DNA from: Nitrosomonas aestuarii
GTDB lineage: Bacteria; Pseudomonadota; Gammaproteobacteria; Burkholderiales; Nitrosomonadaceae
Direction of reading: 5' to 3'
Assembly (NCBI RefSeq): GCF_003046585.1
Contig: NZ_QAAE01000008.1
Location: 91,309 to 155,308, forward strand
Length of the DNA: 64,000 nt
Under the pieces are notes generated by a model. The model worked only from the letters and a program-made list of their open reading frames with translations. It did not search any database and had not been told where the DNA came from. Made by a program: the position numbers and the translations under genes. Every line of letters starts with the position of its first letter. Positions within the stretch are counted from its first letter, which is position 1. Below are positions 1 to 8,335 of this stretch, piece after piece.

Positions 1-403
1 TCACGTCGCTGTCTTTTACATCGACAAAATTCGCGTTTTTACGTCCAACTGTCATCGCCACCGCTTTATCTTTGCAATGAATGATTAAGCGGGAAAAATT
101 ATCGCCATCGATCTTGATATTGTGCCTGATAACAATTCCGGTAAACAGACTGGTTTCTTTACCGTCATATCCGGCCTTTATCTGAATCATGGCACCGGGC
201 TTAAAATCGTCCCGATTACTGACCGGAAAATCATTGTTCGGCATATCGCCATCTAGGATAATAATCTTTGCTGACGGAATCCTGTTAACGCAATAACTGA
301 TTTCCACCGAAACAATCTGTATCGTATCCGCAATCACCTGTCCATTACTGGATAGGGTAAAAGATATAACACCCGTACTATGCGTCAGTGGTGAATCAGC
401 CAT
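1..403 (-). CDS. eCIS VgrG-like spike protein (Afp8/Pvc8 type), N-terminal part
   Basis: This is the first 134 residues of a protein that continues past the left edge. The N-terminus (MADSPLTHS) is followed by a beta-rich stretch with the pattern of phage gpD/VgrG spike proteins: recurring short strands and a segment near residues 70-85 of the type 'DDFKPGAMIQIKAGY'. In eCIS particles this protein forms the trimeric spike hub below the tube and carries the tip. It starts 9 bases after the stop of the LysM gene, exactly where afp8/pvc8 lies after afp7/pvc7, so context supports the call as much as sequence does. Only the N-terminal domain is visible, so a fused toxin or extra domain cannot be excluded. 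Confidence 0.78.
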   Translation of the reverse strand, partial: MADSPLTHSTGVISFTLSSNGQVIADTIQIVSVEISYCVNRIPSAKIIILDGDMPNNDFPVSNRDDFKPGAMIQIKAGYDGKETSLFTGIVIRHNIKIDGDNFSRLIIHCKDKAVAMTVGRKNANFVDVKDSDV

Positions 404-412
404 GACAAAACT

Positions 413-1102
413 TTAATTCAGTGGTGGAAATAGAAGCTGCATGCCTGGCTTTAAATCACGAAAATGCATTAAATTATTAACGCGTGCGACTTCCGGATAA
501 AAAGCACAATCCTGATAAATCCGATAGCACAGTAAAGGTAGTGTATCACCTGCTTTAACTTCAACTTGATGCGTCAAATCGGGCGATTGGTTGTCTGCTT
601 CTTTTGCAATTTCTTCACTGCTTTGATATTCAGTAAACGTCAATGTAACCTTGGCGCGTAACGGTACGCCGTTGGGCTTAAATAACGTATAATCAAGCTT
701 AAGTGACTCTACCCGGCCGTAAAATAAAAAACTGCCCCACGTTAACTGCACGATCGGTGCTTCGTGTTTACTGCCGACATAGGTATAAACTACATTTTTG
801 AGTAATTCAATTTGATTCTTGACTGAAACAGTTTGATTATTTGAGGATTTGACAACACCTGTTCCATCTATAACCAGTTCTTTCAATACGATTTTCTCAG
901 GGTGACTGACATCATATTTGGTTTCTGTTCCCGGTTGTCCCAAAACCTTATTTTTGGAATACCTCAAACTTAAAGTATGTTCATAACCAGATGGATTGAT
1001 CAACGCCTCAAATTTCTTTCTGGAACGATCGACACTGATTTTACCATTTGAACTGACGGTACAAGGGGAAATCGTCAATAGCGCTTTTTTTTGATTTGCC
1101 AT
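413..1102 (-). CDS. eCIS LysM-domain baseplate protein (Afp7/Pvc7 type)
   Basis: The protein has 229 residues from the start chosen here. The N-terminal part (about 1-165) resembles the CIS tube-protein N-terminal domain, with the pattern 'FEALINPSGYEHTLSLRYS' followed by beta strands. The C-terminus is a LysM-like fold: 'VKAGDTLPLLCYRIYQDCAFYPEVARVNNL' is typical LysM, though long for a motif to be exact. In Afp/PVC particles this protein joins the inner tube to the spike hub. I chose the ATG at 1102 (MANQKK) because GAGGA lies 7 bases upstream, and because the longer reading starting at 1123 would overlap the end of the preceding 54-residue gene. The next gene downstream is the VgrG-like spike. 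Confidence 0.85.
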   Translation of the reverse strand: MANQKKALLTISPCTVSSNGKISVDRSRKKFEALINPSGYEHTLSLRYSKNKVLGQPGTETKYDVSHPEKIVLKELVIDGTGVVKSSNNQTVSVKNQIELLKNVVYTYVGSKHEAPIVQLTWGSFLFYGRVESLKLDYTLFKPNGVPLRAKVTLTFTEYQSSEEIAKEADNQSPDLTHQVEVKAGDTLPLLCYRIYQDCAFYPEVARVNNLMHFRDLKPGMQLLFPPLN

Positions 1103-1103
1103 T

Positions 1104-1268
1104 TTAACGTTCCTCTTTTTCACGCAGCATTTCCAGAATCAAATGACGGCATTCGGTCAATAGTTCTTCCTTAAATGCGCTGCGCGCTTCATGCGCATCG
1201 GTTTCTTCGTCCTCGGTATAGTGCACGATATTGGATTTTATTAGTAGTTGTTTGATTTCTATGGGCAT
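1104..1268 (-). CDS. Small eCIS protein, DUF5908 type (Afp6/Pvc6 position)
   Basis: A 54-residue reading frame begins MPIEIKQLLIKS and ends MLREKEER. A short N-terminal 'MPIEI+xLxI+' motif, an acidic middle and an amphipathic C-terminal helix are typical of DUF5908 proteins, which sit between the second tube gene and the LysM gene in eCIS clusters. That is its position here: 17 bases after the tube gene's stop, with its own stop one base before the ATG of the LysM gene, so translation is probably coupled. Its role in the particle is not settled. It is below the size cut-off of ordinary gene callers and easily missed. Confidence 0.8.
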   Translation of the reverse strand: MPIEIKQLLIKSNIVHYTEDEETDAHEARSAFKEELLTECRHLILEMLREKEER

Positions 1269-1285
1269 ATTATTGACGGTCGACT

Positions 1286-1753
1286 TTAGACAATACGTTT
1301 TGAAAAAGTATAATTCATGATTATTTTTTCTATAGCGACTTCGTTTTTAGTTGACCCGAAACTTTCAATCTCCCATTTAACCGGATAAGCCGAATCAAAA
1401 AGCCAGCCGCGTATCGGTTTTTTTTCTTCATTCATTAAAAAAACGCGAATAACCCGCGTTTCAATCGCTTTGATAAATTCCCCCTCGATGACAGCAATAC
1501 ACCACTTCACCAAAGGTGAATCTTTAGGTGCGATACCGCGCTTGAGTTCAAGATTAGGGTGTTTGATACCTTTAGGCAATTGATGGACATACCGATTCTC
1601 ACCACCTTCTACGACGGACTCCAAATCAATTTCTGACGAAATTCCGGATACCTCCTGAAAGGAAGTATCCGTTGTTTCATGGGTACCGCCAAACATAACC
1701 TTAAAGTAAAAAGCAGAAGGCGGATAGGCATTATCGAACTGCGTACCTGGCAT
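1286..1753 (-). CDS. eCIS inner tube protein 2 (Afp5/Pvc5-like, gp19 family)
   Basis: The protein has 155 residues of the T4 gp19-like tail-tube family. It opens with a strand-rich block ('AFYFKVMFGG'), then the family signature 'SFQEVSGISSEIDLE', then 'HQLPKGIKHPNLELKRG' and a C-terminal 'FGSTKNEVAIEKIIMNYTFSKR'. Compared with the tube gene at 1820-2278 it keeps the 'SFQEVSG' and 'NEVAIE' signatures but diverges elsewhere. This fits the adaptor-ring tube protein at the baseplate end rather than the main tube. The two tube genes are consecutive, and DUF5908 follows directly. Confidence 0.88.
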   Translation of the reverse strand: MPGTQFDNAYPPSAFYFKVMFGGTHETTDTSFQEVSGISSEIDLESVVEGGENRYVHQLPKGIKHPNLELKRGIAPKDSPLVKWCIAVIEGEFIKAIETRVIRVFLMNEEKKPIRGWLFDSAYPVKWEIESFGSTKNEVAIEKIIMNYTFSKRIV

Positions 1754-1819
1754 TATTCAAAAAAACTCACAGACAGCAAAAATCCATAATTGTAAAATCT
1801 GAATCATGAATTTCCCGCA

Positions 1820-2278
1820 TTACCCGTTTGCAATGGTTAATCCTTCATGCACAATTTCAATGGTTTCAATTGCCACTTCATTACCTTCCGATTTCAAATC
1901 GGTTCCGGTAATTTTTGTTGGCCAGGCATTGGTCAAGGTCCAGACCATGGTTGCATTACCACCTTCATCCAGCAGACTAATGGTTACCGGCAAGCGCTTA
2001 ATGGTATTCATTTTGATTTCTTTAAACCAATCCCAGAATTTATTATCACCTTTAAAGACACCTTTTTTCATGGTGATATTACCCACCTTCTTCATGCCCG
2101 GCATCTTAATAACAGAAAATTCGGGGCTGTCACCATGCCGGTATTTTATTTCTTCAGATTGAATATCGAGACCACTGACTTCCTGAAACGACATGACCTG
2201 GGAATCCCATTTCACCTGAAAATAAAATTTCGGCATGGGCCATACGGATGCCGATTGACTTGATCCATCATCTGCCAT
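1820..2278 (-). CDS. eCIS major inner tube protein (Afp1/Pvc1-like, gp19 family)
   Basis: The protein has 152 residues with gp19-family hallmarks: 'PKFYFQVKW' near the N-terminus, 'SFQEVSGLDIQSEEIKYRHG', 'IKMPGMKKVGNITMKKGVF', a 'W-W' segment ('NKFWDWFKEI') and 'NEVAIETIEIVHEGL' at the C-terminus. This is the best match in the cluster to the main hexameric tube that lies inside the contractile sheath. It follows the sheath gene by 74 bases on the same strand, and AGAGGT is visible upstream of the ATG. Overlapping plus-strand frames of 118 and 138 codons are shadows. Confidence 0.9.
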   Translation of the reverse strand: MADDGSSQSASVWPMPKFYFQVKWDSQVMSFQEVSGLDIQSEEIKYRHGDSPEFSVIKMPGMKKVGNITMKKGVFKGDNKFWDWFKEIKMNTIKRLPVTISLLDEGGNATMVWTLTNAWPTKITGTDLKSEGNEVAIETIEIVHEGLTIANG

Positions 2279-2352
2279 AACTTACCTCTATGTTACGATT
2301 AAAAAATAAATCATATTAGGCCGATTTAAACGGTTATTCCATCGACTCCGAA

Positions 2353-3849
2353 CTATGACTTCTGCATTTGCTGTTGGAATGTGATCTCGATAAATTCTGC
2401 CGGCCGGCTCAGTGCCACTAAAACAGTCACACGCAAAACGCCGTCCAGAATATCCTGCGGCGTCATAGTTTCACCGAGTCCGACATATACACCGAATGCA
2501 TCTTCCGGTGTCGCCCCAGCCAACCCACCACGTTTCCAAATACTGGTCAGGAAATTGTTAACCATGCTTTTAATGGTTACCCAGGTACTGGAGACATTCG
2601 GTTCAAAAACATATGCTTTTGTCGCCAGCTTGATCGATTCCTCCAACATAATCATGGTCCTGCGCACATTAATATAGCGCCAATCCAGACTGTTTCCATC
2701 CAGTGTACGTGCGCCCCATACCAATGTACCTTCACCGATAAACGAGCGTATGGCATTAATCGATTTACCCGCCGTAGTAACATTCAAGTCTTCTTGCTGA
2801 TCATGGGTAATTTCTACTGCCGGCGAAACAACACCATTAAGACTGACATTGGCTGGTGCTTTCCAGACGCCGCGGAAGTTATCAACCATGGAGTAAACGC
2901 CTGCCATGGCGGCGCTTGGCGGAAGCAGATTCAGTCTGGCTCTGGCAGACAGCAGAATCGCACCATACAACTGACTCGCAGCATTCAGATTTTTATGTAA
3001 TTCGGCACTGGTTGATGTTTTTTTATCTGATGTCAACTCAGTTGTCTGCGCTTTAATTTCTTCTTTCTTCGTATCAACCAATTGACTATTATCAACTTCG
3101 GTATCGAGCAATTCCTTCAAAACATCCAGATTGGTAATATTTTCAAAACTCAGATCACTTGTCTGTACGACAGATGTATTCAACCAAGGGTAATAGGCTG
3201 CAGCATAATCAAGAAAATTAGTACCCAGATCATTACGGAAATTTTCTACACATCCGCTATCTTGTACCTCCTTATCACCATCAAAAATATCGAGAATAGC
3301 AAAACGGTTTTTCATTACGCGCCCACAATGATCCAGCATCGCCTGTTGCAAGGCTATGCCATCCTTCTGATCCAGTGACATGGCATCCGGAATAACAACC
3401 ATCGTCGGCTCCTGTTCCTTCAGCAGGATTTTAACACCCGATTCGAGCTTATTTTTCTCGATTGCTTCGTCAAATTTGCCGACCGAAACGACATAACAGG
3501 CCCCGCCGCCATTCTGAAAAAAAAGCATCATGCTGTGATACAGAAAATATCTTGAGTCCTGAAGTTCAAGAAGATACGCTTTATCATTCACAGAAAAATC
3601 GACCTCTATAGCTGAGCCTTTTTTCTGCGCATTAATTGCAAATTGGGATTTAGGTGCACCGCCATAAAAGCTTATGAACTCAGACATGGACGAAATGCGC
3701 CAGGCTTTGTTAAGCAATGATTTCCCTTTATTGTCAGAACGTTCTGTGTAACCGATAAAAGCAGGTACTGCAGTCGCCACTTCAACCACAGAATTTGGAA
3801 ATGCATTTTTCTCAACAATGTATACACCTGGTGTTTTGTACTGCCCCAT
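2353..3849 (-). CDS. eCIS contractile sheath protein (Afp2-4/Pvc2-4 type)
   Basis: The protein has 498 residues of the phage tail-sheath family. The N-terminus 'YKTPGVYIVEKNAFPNSVVEVATAVPAFIGYTE' is the classic sheath start. The C-terminus has 'ERSIKL-like' helices ('LEESIKLATKAYVFEPN'), 'GGLAGATPEDAFGVYVGLG' and a final 'SRPAEFIEITFQQQMQ', which is the conserved sheath C-terminal domain that interlocks neighbouring subunits. The central part (about 200-290) is variable and polar. Only one sheath gene is present in the window, unlike Afp or PVC, which have three. It lies between the unknown 286-residue gene and the tube gene. Confidence 0.93.
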   Translation of the reverse strand: MGQYKTPGVYIVEKNAFPNSVVEVATAVPAFIGYTERSDNKGKSLLNKAWRISSMSEFISFYGGAPKSQFAINAQKKGSAIEVDFSVNDKAYLLELQDSRYFLYHSMMLFFQNGGGACYVVSVGKFDEAIEKNKLESGVKILLKEQEPTMVVIPDAMSLDQKDGIALQQAMLDHCGRVMKNRFAILDIFDGDKEVQDSGCVENFRNDLGTNFLDYAAAYYPWLNTSVVQTSDLSFENITNLDVLKELLDTEVDNSQLVDTKKEEIKAQTTELTSDKKTSTSAELHKNLNAASQLYGAILLSARARLNLLPPSAAMAGVYSMVDNFRGVWKAPANVSLNGVVSPAVEITHDQQEDLNVTTAGKSINAIRSFIGEGTLVWGARTLDGNSLDWRYINVRRTMIMLEESIKLATKAYVFEPNVSSTWVTIKSMVNNFLTSIWKRGGLAGATPEDAFGVYVGLGETMTPQDILDGVLRVTVLVALSRPAEFIEITFQQQMQKS

Positions 3850-3968
3850 AGCTCGCTCCTTTAGGTTGAATTAATGCGCTTTAGCCATATTTACGCTTCT
3901 ATCTTACAATAATCAATCAAGTTATTAGACAACGCTTTTCACAATATTTGTATTCGATCATGCAGTCG

Positions 3969-4829
3969 CTAGTGAATATAAATCTCTGAAATATTCTTCA
4001 TTTTACCTTGAACCATCTCGCCATTAATTTGATGGATGGATGCATTGGGTAGCCGCTTAATAACAATTTTACCCCTCAAATCTATAAACTCCATTAGTTG
4101 AAGACACTGCAGCGGTTTTTCTTGCATCTGGATTGCGCTGGTTGACCGCAACATTTTGGCATTACGATTTCCCGGCAACACCGCACTGCCGATTTCTTCA
4201 AATTCAATTTCGTTGTTCATATCCGCAATATAAAGCTCGCGACCGGACAAATTACCCATTAGATAATATTTCCAAAAAGTTTTTTTACTCGCAAATGAGA
4301 TATGAAATTGTCTAAAGCTGCCGCTTTGCTGATTTAAAGACAGTAACTGTGCATCCTTTTGAATGACTATTTTTATGATAAAACAGGGACGCACATGGCA
4401 ATCTCTTGACTCAAGATCACCGCTGATCAGATCAGCATTTAAATCTAAATAGTCAGCATTAGATACGGTTGAGCCGCTATGCAGCAAAAATCTGCCGACT
4501 GTATCATTGGCCAAATGCTGGTTGTCAAAATAAAGGATTGTATGCTGAGCCGGTATTTCGGGAAACGTATACAGGGAAAAATTTGGATCTTTAGAAAAAA
4601 CCTTAAATGTGAATACAAAATTATCTTCCGCATGCATCTGAAGAACATCCAGCCTGTCATCTTCAAAAAAAACTGACAGACGATTTTCGCTTACTTTTAA
4701 CAGCAAGCCTGACTTATAAAGCAAGTTAACAGTTGCTTGTGTGGGAACAAATTGAAGTGACTTGCAGACATTATTGGCAAAATACATATGCTCAACAGTA
4801 ACACTGTATAGCAGCTGGTAGGCACCCAT
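3969..4829 (-). CDS. Unrecognised eCIS-associated protein, 286 residues
   Basis: I do not recognise this protein. It has 286 residues, no signal peptide and no membrane segment. Aromatic and hydrophobic residues alternate through most of its length ('LLLKVSENRLSVFFEDD', 'NFVFTFKVFSKDPNFSLYTF'), which predicts a beta-rich fold, and it ends in several short strands ('NISEIYIH'). It sits on the same strand between the cap gene (DUF4255) and the sheath gene, with gaps of about 87 and 119 bases. A structural or assembly role in the injection particle is the simplest inference. A fold related to a tail terminator, collar or chaperone is possible but unproven. Confidence 0.75.
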   Translation of the reverse strand: MGAYQLLYSVTVEHMYFANNVCKSLQFVPTQATVNLLYKSGLLLKVSENRLSVFFEDDRLDVLQMHAEDNFVFTFKVFSKDPNFSLYTFPEIPAQHTILYFDNQHLANDTVGRFLLHSGSTVSNADYLDLNADLISGDLESRDCHVRPCFIIKIVIQKDAQLLSLNQQSGSFRQFHISFASKKTFWKYYLMGNLSGRELYIADMNNEIEFEEIGSAVLPGNRNAKMLRSTSAIQMQEKPLQCLQLMEFIDLRGKIVIKRLPNASIHQINGEMVQGKMKNISEIYIH

Positions 4830-4916
4830 TGGTTTGACTAACGCTCCGTTTTAATATGGCCCATTTATTCAAATCACTCAACAAGCCGACACTGTAAATG
4901 TAAACCTTACAAACTG

Positions 4917-5492
4917 TCAATCTCTACCGACAGAGGGCCTGGGCGTCGTAACAACCGGCTGGCGCCCTGTAATTTCATCCGAATCAAATGTAATCATACG
5001 CACACGATAAAGAATGGATGGCATATATTTCCCACCCAGCGAACTCCATAAATTACTTAAATCCTGAATGGAGAGATTTTCTATATCCAGAATAAGTTTC
5101 TCGATACGCCGATCCATATCCGGTGCAGTCTGATGGTTAAACAATGGATTACGCTGAAAATAACCAATTGTACTAGAGAGAAACTTCAGCGCTTCGGCAT
5201 AGTTGTTACCTGTAAAATTGGCCGTCAACATCACATACAGGTTAAAATTCACCGCAGCGCTACGTTGCACGGTCCACTCGCCGAACGATTGTGAGCGGCC
5301 CGCTCCAGCAGACACCGAGTCCTTTTCAACATTGGTTAGAAAAATAACCAGTTTGTTATGGGTATTGGGTGCGACGCTACCGTCTACATCCAGCAAATTG
5401 GAGACAATTACTACGTCTTCACTCAGATCGTAAGTGCGCCTGAGGTGCTGATTCAATTGTGTAGCCATCAATTGTATAGCCAGGTTAATCAT
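4917..5492 (-). CDS. eCIS cap/tail-terminator protein, DUF4255 (Afp16/Pvc16 type)
   Basis: The protein has 191 residues. It begins 'MINLAIQLMATQLNQHLRR' and continues with 'NKLVIFLTNVEKD' and 'NFNLYVMLTANFTGNNYAEALKFLSSTIGYFQRNP', which is the DUF4255 / Pvc16 N-terminal signature. It ends with 'LWSSLGGKYMPSILYRVRMI', also typical. Family members form the hexameric cap that ends the tube and sheath. It is the first eCIS gene in transcription order, 34 bases after dacB, so either a promoter lies inside dacB or the cluster reads through from the cell-wall genes. The C-terminal tail is proline- and threonine-rich. Confidence 0.9.
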   Translation of the reverse strand: MINLAIQLMATQLNQHLRRTYDLSEDVVIVSNLLDVDGSVAPNTHNKLVIFLTNVEKDSVSAGAGRSQSFGEWTVQRSAAVNFNLYVMLTANFTGNNYAEALKFLSSTIGYFQRNPLFNHQTAPDMDRRIEKLILDIENLSIQDLSNLWSSLGGKYMPSILYRVRMITFDSDEITGRQPVVTTPRPSVGRD

Positions 5493-5526
5493 AGTATTTC
5501 TATCTTATTATTGTGACCGAGAGTGG

Positions 5527-6990
5527 TTAGCGATCATAAATCCATTGCAACAATGCATCCATGGCAGCACCCGAACGATCTGCCAGTGCATGATTGACAA
5601 AAATCACAACGACAAAACGCTGTCCCGATTTATTTAACATATAACCGGAAAGTGCTCTGACGCCGTTTAAAGTGCCCGTTTTCATATGCGCAACACCACT
5701 TACAGATGTACCTGTCATGCGGTTACGCATGGTGCCGTCGGCTGCGACTATCGGCATCGACGAGATAAATTCAGGCATCACCGGACTTTGAAATGCTGTC
5801 AATAAAAGTCGACCCATATGCCATGCGCTGATACGCTCTTTACGTGACAGGCCGGAGCCATTTTCAATTACCAGTTCGGGGAAAAACAGTTGTTTGGACA
5901 CCAGCCACTGTTTTAATGCCTGCTCTGACTTATCAAGCGTGGCCGGAGCACGACTGCGACTGATTGACCCGGCAGTGCCCAGCGTCAAAAACAACTGACG
6001 CGCGGCAATATTGTTACTGAATTTATTGATCCCGCGAGTAATTTCAGCTAGTGGCGGTGAATGATACGTTTTGATATGCAACAAGTTTGCCGGCGCTTTG
6101 GCAACAACAACATCACCTGTAAACACTCCCCCCTGTTGTGACCACAATCGTCTGAACAGATCGCGCGTATATGTTGCACTATCGTGCAAGCCCAGTAAAA
6201 ACGACCGCCTGTCGCATTGTGCCGAGAAGCTGCCGTTCAGAGTAATCAGCATGTGATTACTGCTTTCCTGGTTGGTTTGAATTTCAATATCCATAAAATT
6301 GCGCCAATCGCTGCCGCACGTCCTGTTACTCAATTTCAGGTTATTCAGCAAAACCAGCGAATCGGGTATTGGATCGGCAACCACCCTCACTGCGTTCTTC
6401 TCTGGATCGGGCATAAAATGTAACGCCGTAGAACGGTAATTAACCAGTAGCGCCTCAGGCAGAATATTGTAAGTACGGTAAGGTTGGCCATCAAAAGCAC
6501 CCGGATCATCCTGCGGTATATCGTAATGACTGTAATCCAGTATCAGATTGCCTGTTATTTCATGCAATCCGGTCTGGCGCAGGCGATGAATCAATAGCCA
6601 GAAATTCTCCAGATCCAGCTTGGGATCACCATAACCTTTGATTACCAGGTCACCGTGCAATACACCCTCATTTATTTTGCCATGTGCGTATAGAATAGTC
6701 TGCCAGGAATAAGCCGGGCCCAGTATTTCAAGTCCGGCGTATGTCGTAACCAGTTTCATCACCGATGCGGGATTCATGGGAACATCTGCATTCACCGCAA
6801 TGATCGGCAGTTCATTGCCGATTTCATGGACATAAATACCCACAGCAGATTCCGGGACACCTGCATGATTAAGTTTTTGTTTAACAGGAATCGGTATTTG
6901 ATGCGATTGCTGATCGGCCAGCAAATAAACAGGCTGACACGCCAGCAGTAGGACAAACAATACAAATACGCTTAAATGCGTTGTATTCAT
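5527..6990 (-). CDS. dacB: D-alanyl-D-alanine carboxypeptidase/endopeptidase (PBP4)
   Basis: The protein has 487 residues with an N-terminal signal peptide (hydrophobic stretch from about residue 6 to 25). All three penicillin-binding active-site motifs are present: SxxK as S76-V-M-K79 in 'NPASVMKL', SNN in 'KFSNNIAAR' near residue 325, and KTG in 'MKTGTLNG' near 437. Length and motif order match the DacB/PBP4 family (peptidase S13), a periplasmic enzyme that trims or cleaves peptidoglycan cross-links. It is downstream of sucCD and the small lipoprotein gene and directly upstream of the eCIS cap gene on the same strand. No oddity is seen in the gene itself. Confidence 0.95.
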   Translation of the reverse strand: MNTTHLSVFVLFVLLLACQPVYLLADQQSHQIPIPVKQKLNHAGVPESAVGIYVHEIGNELPIIAVNADVPMNPASVMKLVTTYAGLEILGPAYSWQTILYAHGKINEGVLHGDLVIKGYGDPKLDLENFWLLIHRLRQTGLHEITGNLILDYSHYDIPQDDPGAFDGQPYRTYNILPEALLVNYRSTALHFMPDPEKNAVRVVADPIPDSLVLLNNLKLSNRTCGSDWRNFMDIEIQTNQESSNHMLITLNGSFSAQCDRRSFLLGLHDSATYTRDLFRRLWSQQGGVFTGDVVVAKAPANLLHIKTYHSPPLAEITRGINKFSNNIAARQLFLTLGTAGSISRSRAPATLDKSEQALKQWLVSKQLFFPELVIENGSGLSRKERISAWHMGRLLLTAFQSPVMPEFISSMPIVAADGTMRNRMTGTSVSGVAHMKTGTLNGVRALSGYMLNKSGQRFVVVIFVNHALADRSGAAMDALLQWIYDR

Positions 6991-7015
6991 AGCAGCAGCA
7001 TGATCGTTTTATAAT

Positions 7016-7339
7016 TTATTTTTTTCGATTACATATAAAGAAACCATCATCCCAGCCTGTCCGGTACTGGCCATCACTTTCATAGCGTTTGAGGTCCTTA
7101 AAGCCCCATTTTGATTTCTTAGCGGTTTCACAACCGTCTATATAACCTTCCTGAGTGGCGGGCGGGTAACCCATCAGATTATAAGTCGGTTTGGTACTGG
7201 GCGGCAGCGGCTCTTTCGGACGCTCAGTCGGAGGCTGCGCTGGCTTAGTCGGTTGCATCGGTTCGAGCATCGCACAACCTTCGAATGTAAACAGAACAAA
7301 CACTGAAACAAATAATTTAACGCGACCACTCATGTGCAT
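7016..7339 (-). CDS. Small exported protein, probable lipoprotein
   Basis: The protein has 107 residues. It has an N-terminal hydrophobic segment ending in 'FEGC' (Cys about residue 22), a weak lipobox, followed by a proline- and threonine-rich linker (about 28-50). The C-terminal half carries 'GYIDGCETAKK' and 'YRTGWDDGFFIC', a small two-cysteine motif seen in short envelope proteins. I know no function for it. The start is supported by AAGGAG five bases before the ATG. It lies between sucD and dacB in the same direction, so it may be co-transcribed with dacB, 25 bases downstream. Confidence 0.75.
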   Translation of the reverse strand: MHMSGRVKLFVSVFVLFTFEGCAMLEPMQPTKPAQPPTERPKEPLPPSTKPTYNLMGYPPATQEGYIDGCETAKKSKWGFKDLKRYESDGQYRTGWDDGFFICNRKK

Positions 7340-7397
7340 GACTGCTCCTTATACACAAAAACACAAAACAACTAATGACTATATTTTTGCTGTTACG

Positions 7398-8276
7398 CTA
7401 AGCAAGCGTCGACTTTAACAGCTTTCCCATCTCCGCCGGATTACGGGTAACCTTTATCCCGCATTCTTCCATCACAGCCAGCTTCTCTTGCGCTGTTCCT
7501 TTGCCGCCAGAAATGATTGCACCGGCATGTCCCATGCGTTTGCCCGGCGGCGCAGTAACACCGGCAATAAAGCCGACTACCGGCTTTTGCATATGTTCTT
7601 TCACCCAGCGTGCACAGTCTTCTTCATCGGTACCGCCAATTTCACCGACCATCAGCACTGCATCAGTCTCGTCATCATCATTGAACAGCTGAATAACATC
7701 GCGATGTTTCAAACCATTAACCGGATCACCACCAATACCGATACAGGTCGACTGCCCCAATCCTTGTTCCATCAATTGTGCAACCGCCTCATAAGTCAGC
7801 GTACCCGAACGCGATACTACCCCGATGCGTCCTTTCTTGTGAATGTAACCGGGCATAATGCCAATCTTGATTTCATCCGGTGTGATAATGCCGGGGCAGT
7901 TTGGTCCGATCAGCCGTGTTTTTTTACCTTGCATTTTATAGCGCGTACGTATCATATCGCGCACCGGAATGCCTTCGGTAATGCAGATCACAAGATCCAG
8001 TTCTGCTTCAACAGCTTCATCTATCGCAGCGGCTGCAAATGGCGGCGGTACATAAATCACCGAAACATTCGCACCTGTCGTTTCTTTGGCTTCTTTCACA
8101 GTACCAAATATCGGAATACCTTCAAAATTTTCGCCAGGTTTGCGCGGATTCACTCCAGCAACAAAACATTCCCCGCCGTTGGCATATTCCCGGCACATGC
8201 GGGTATGAAACTGACCGGTTTTCCCGGTAATCCCCTGCGTCATCACACGACTGTTTCGATTGATCAGGATGGACAT
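7398..8276 (-). CDS. sucD: Succinate-CoA ligase, alpha subunit
   Basis: The protein has 292 residues. The N-terminal CoA-binding Rossmann domain starts '[20 protein letters not shown]'. The catalytic histidine that is phosphorylated lies in '[14 protein letters not shown]' near residue 248. Together with SucC it makes ATP or GTP from succinyl-CoA in the TCA cycle. It follows sucC by about 60 bases in the same operon, and AAGGAG lies upstream of the ATG. Length is as usual for the family. Confidence 0.97.
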   Translation of the reverse strand: MSILINRNSRVMTQGITGKTGQFHTRMCREYANGGECFVAGVNPRKPGENFEGIPIFGTVKEAKETTGANVSVIYVPPPFAAAAIDEAVEAELDLVICITEGIPVRDMIRTRYKMQGKKTRLIGPNCPGIITPDEIKIGIMPGYIHKKGRIGVVSRSGTLTYEAVAQLMEQGLGQSTCIGIGGDPVNGLKHRDVIQLFNDDDETDAVLMVGEIGGTDEEDCARWVKEHMQKPVVGFIAGVTAPPGKRMGHAGAIISGGKGTAQEKLAVMEECGIKVTRNPAEMGKLLKSTLA

Positions 8277-8335
8277 GAAAAATGGCTCCTTCGATAAGTA
8301 AATAGCTATTTCAATGTTGCCAAAAACTAAAAACG

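Noticed and set aside
1806..2263. Two plus-strand frames of 118 and 138 codons inside the tube gene
   Set aside because: They lie wholly opposite a gene with a clear gp19-family pattern and have no motif or ribosome site.
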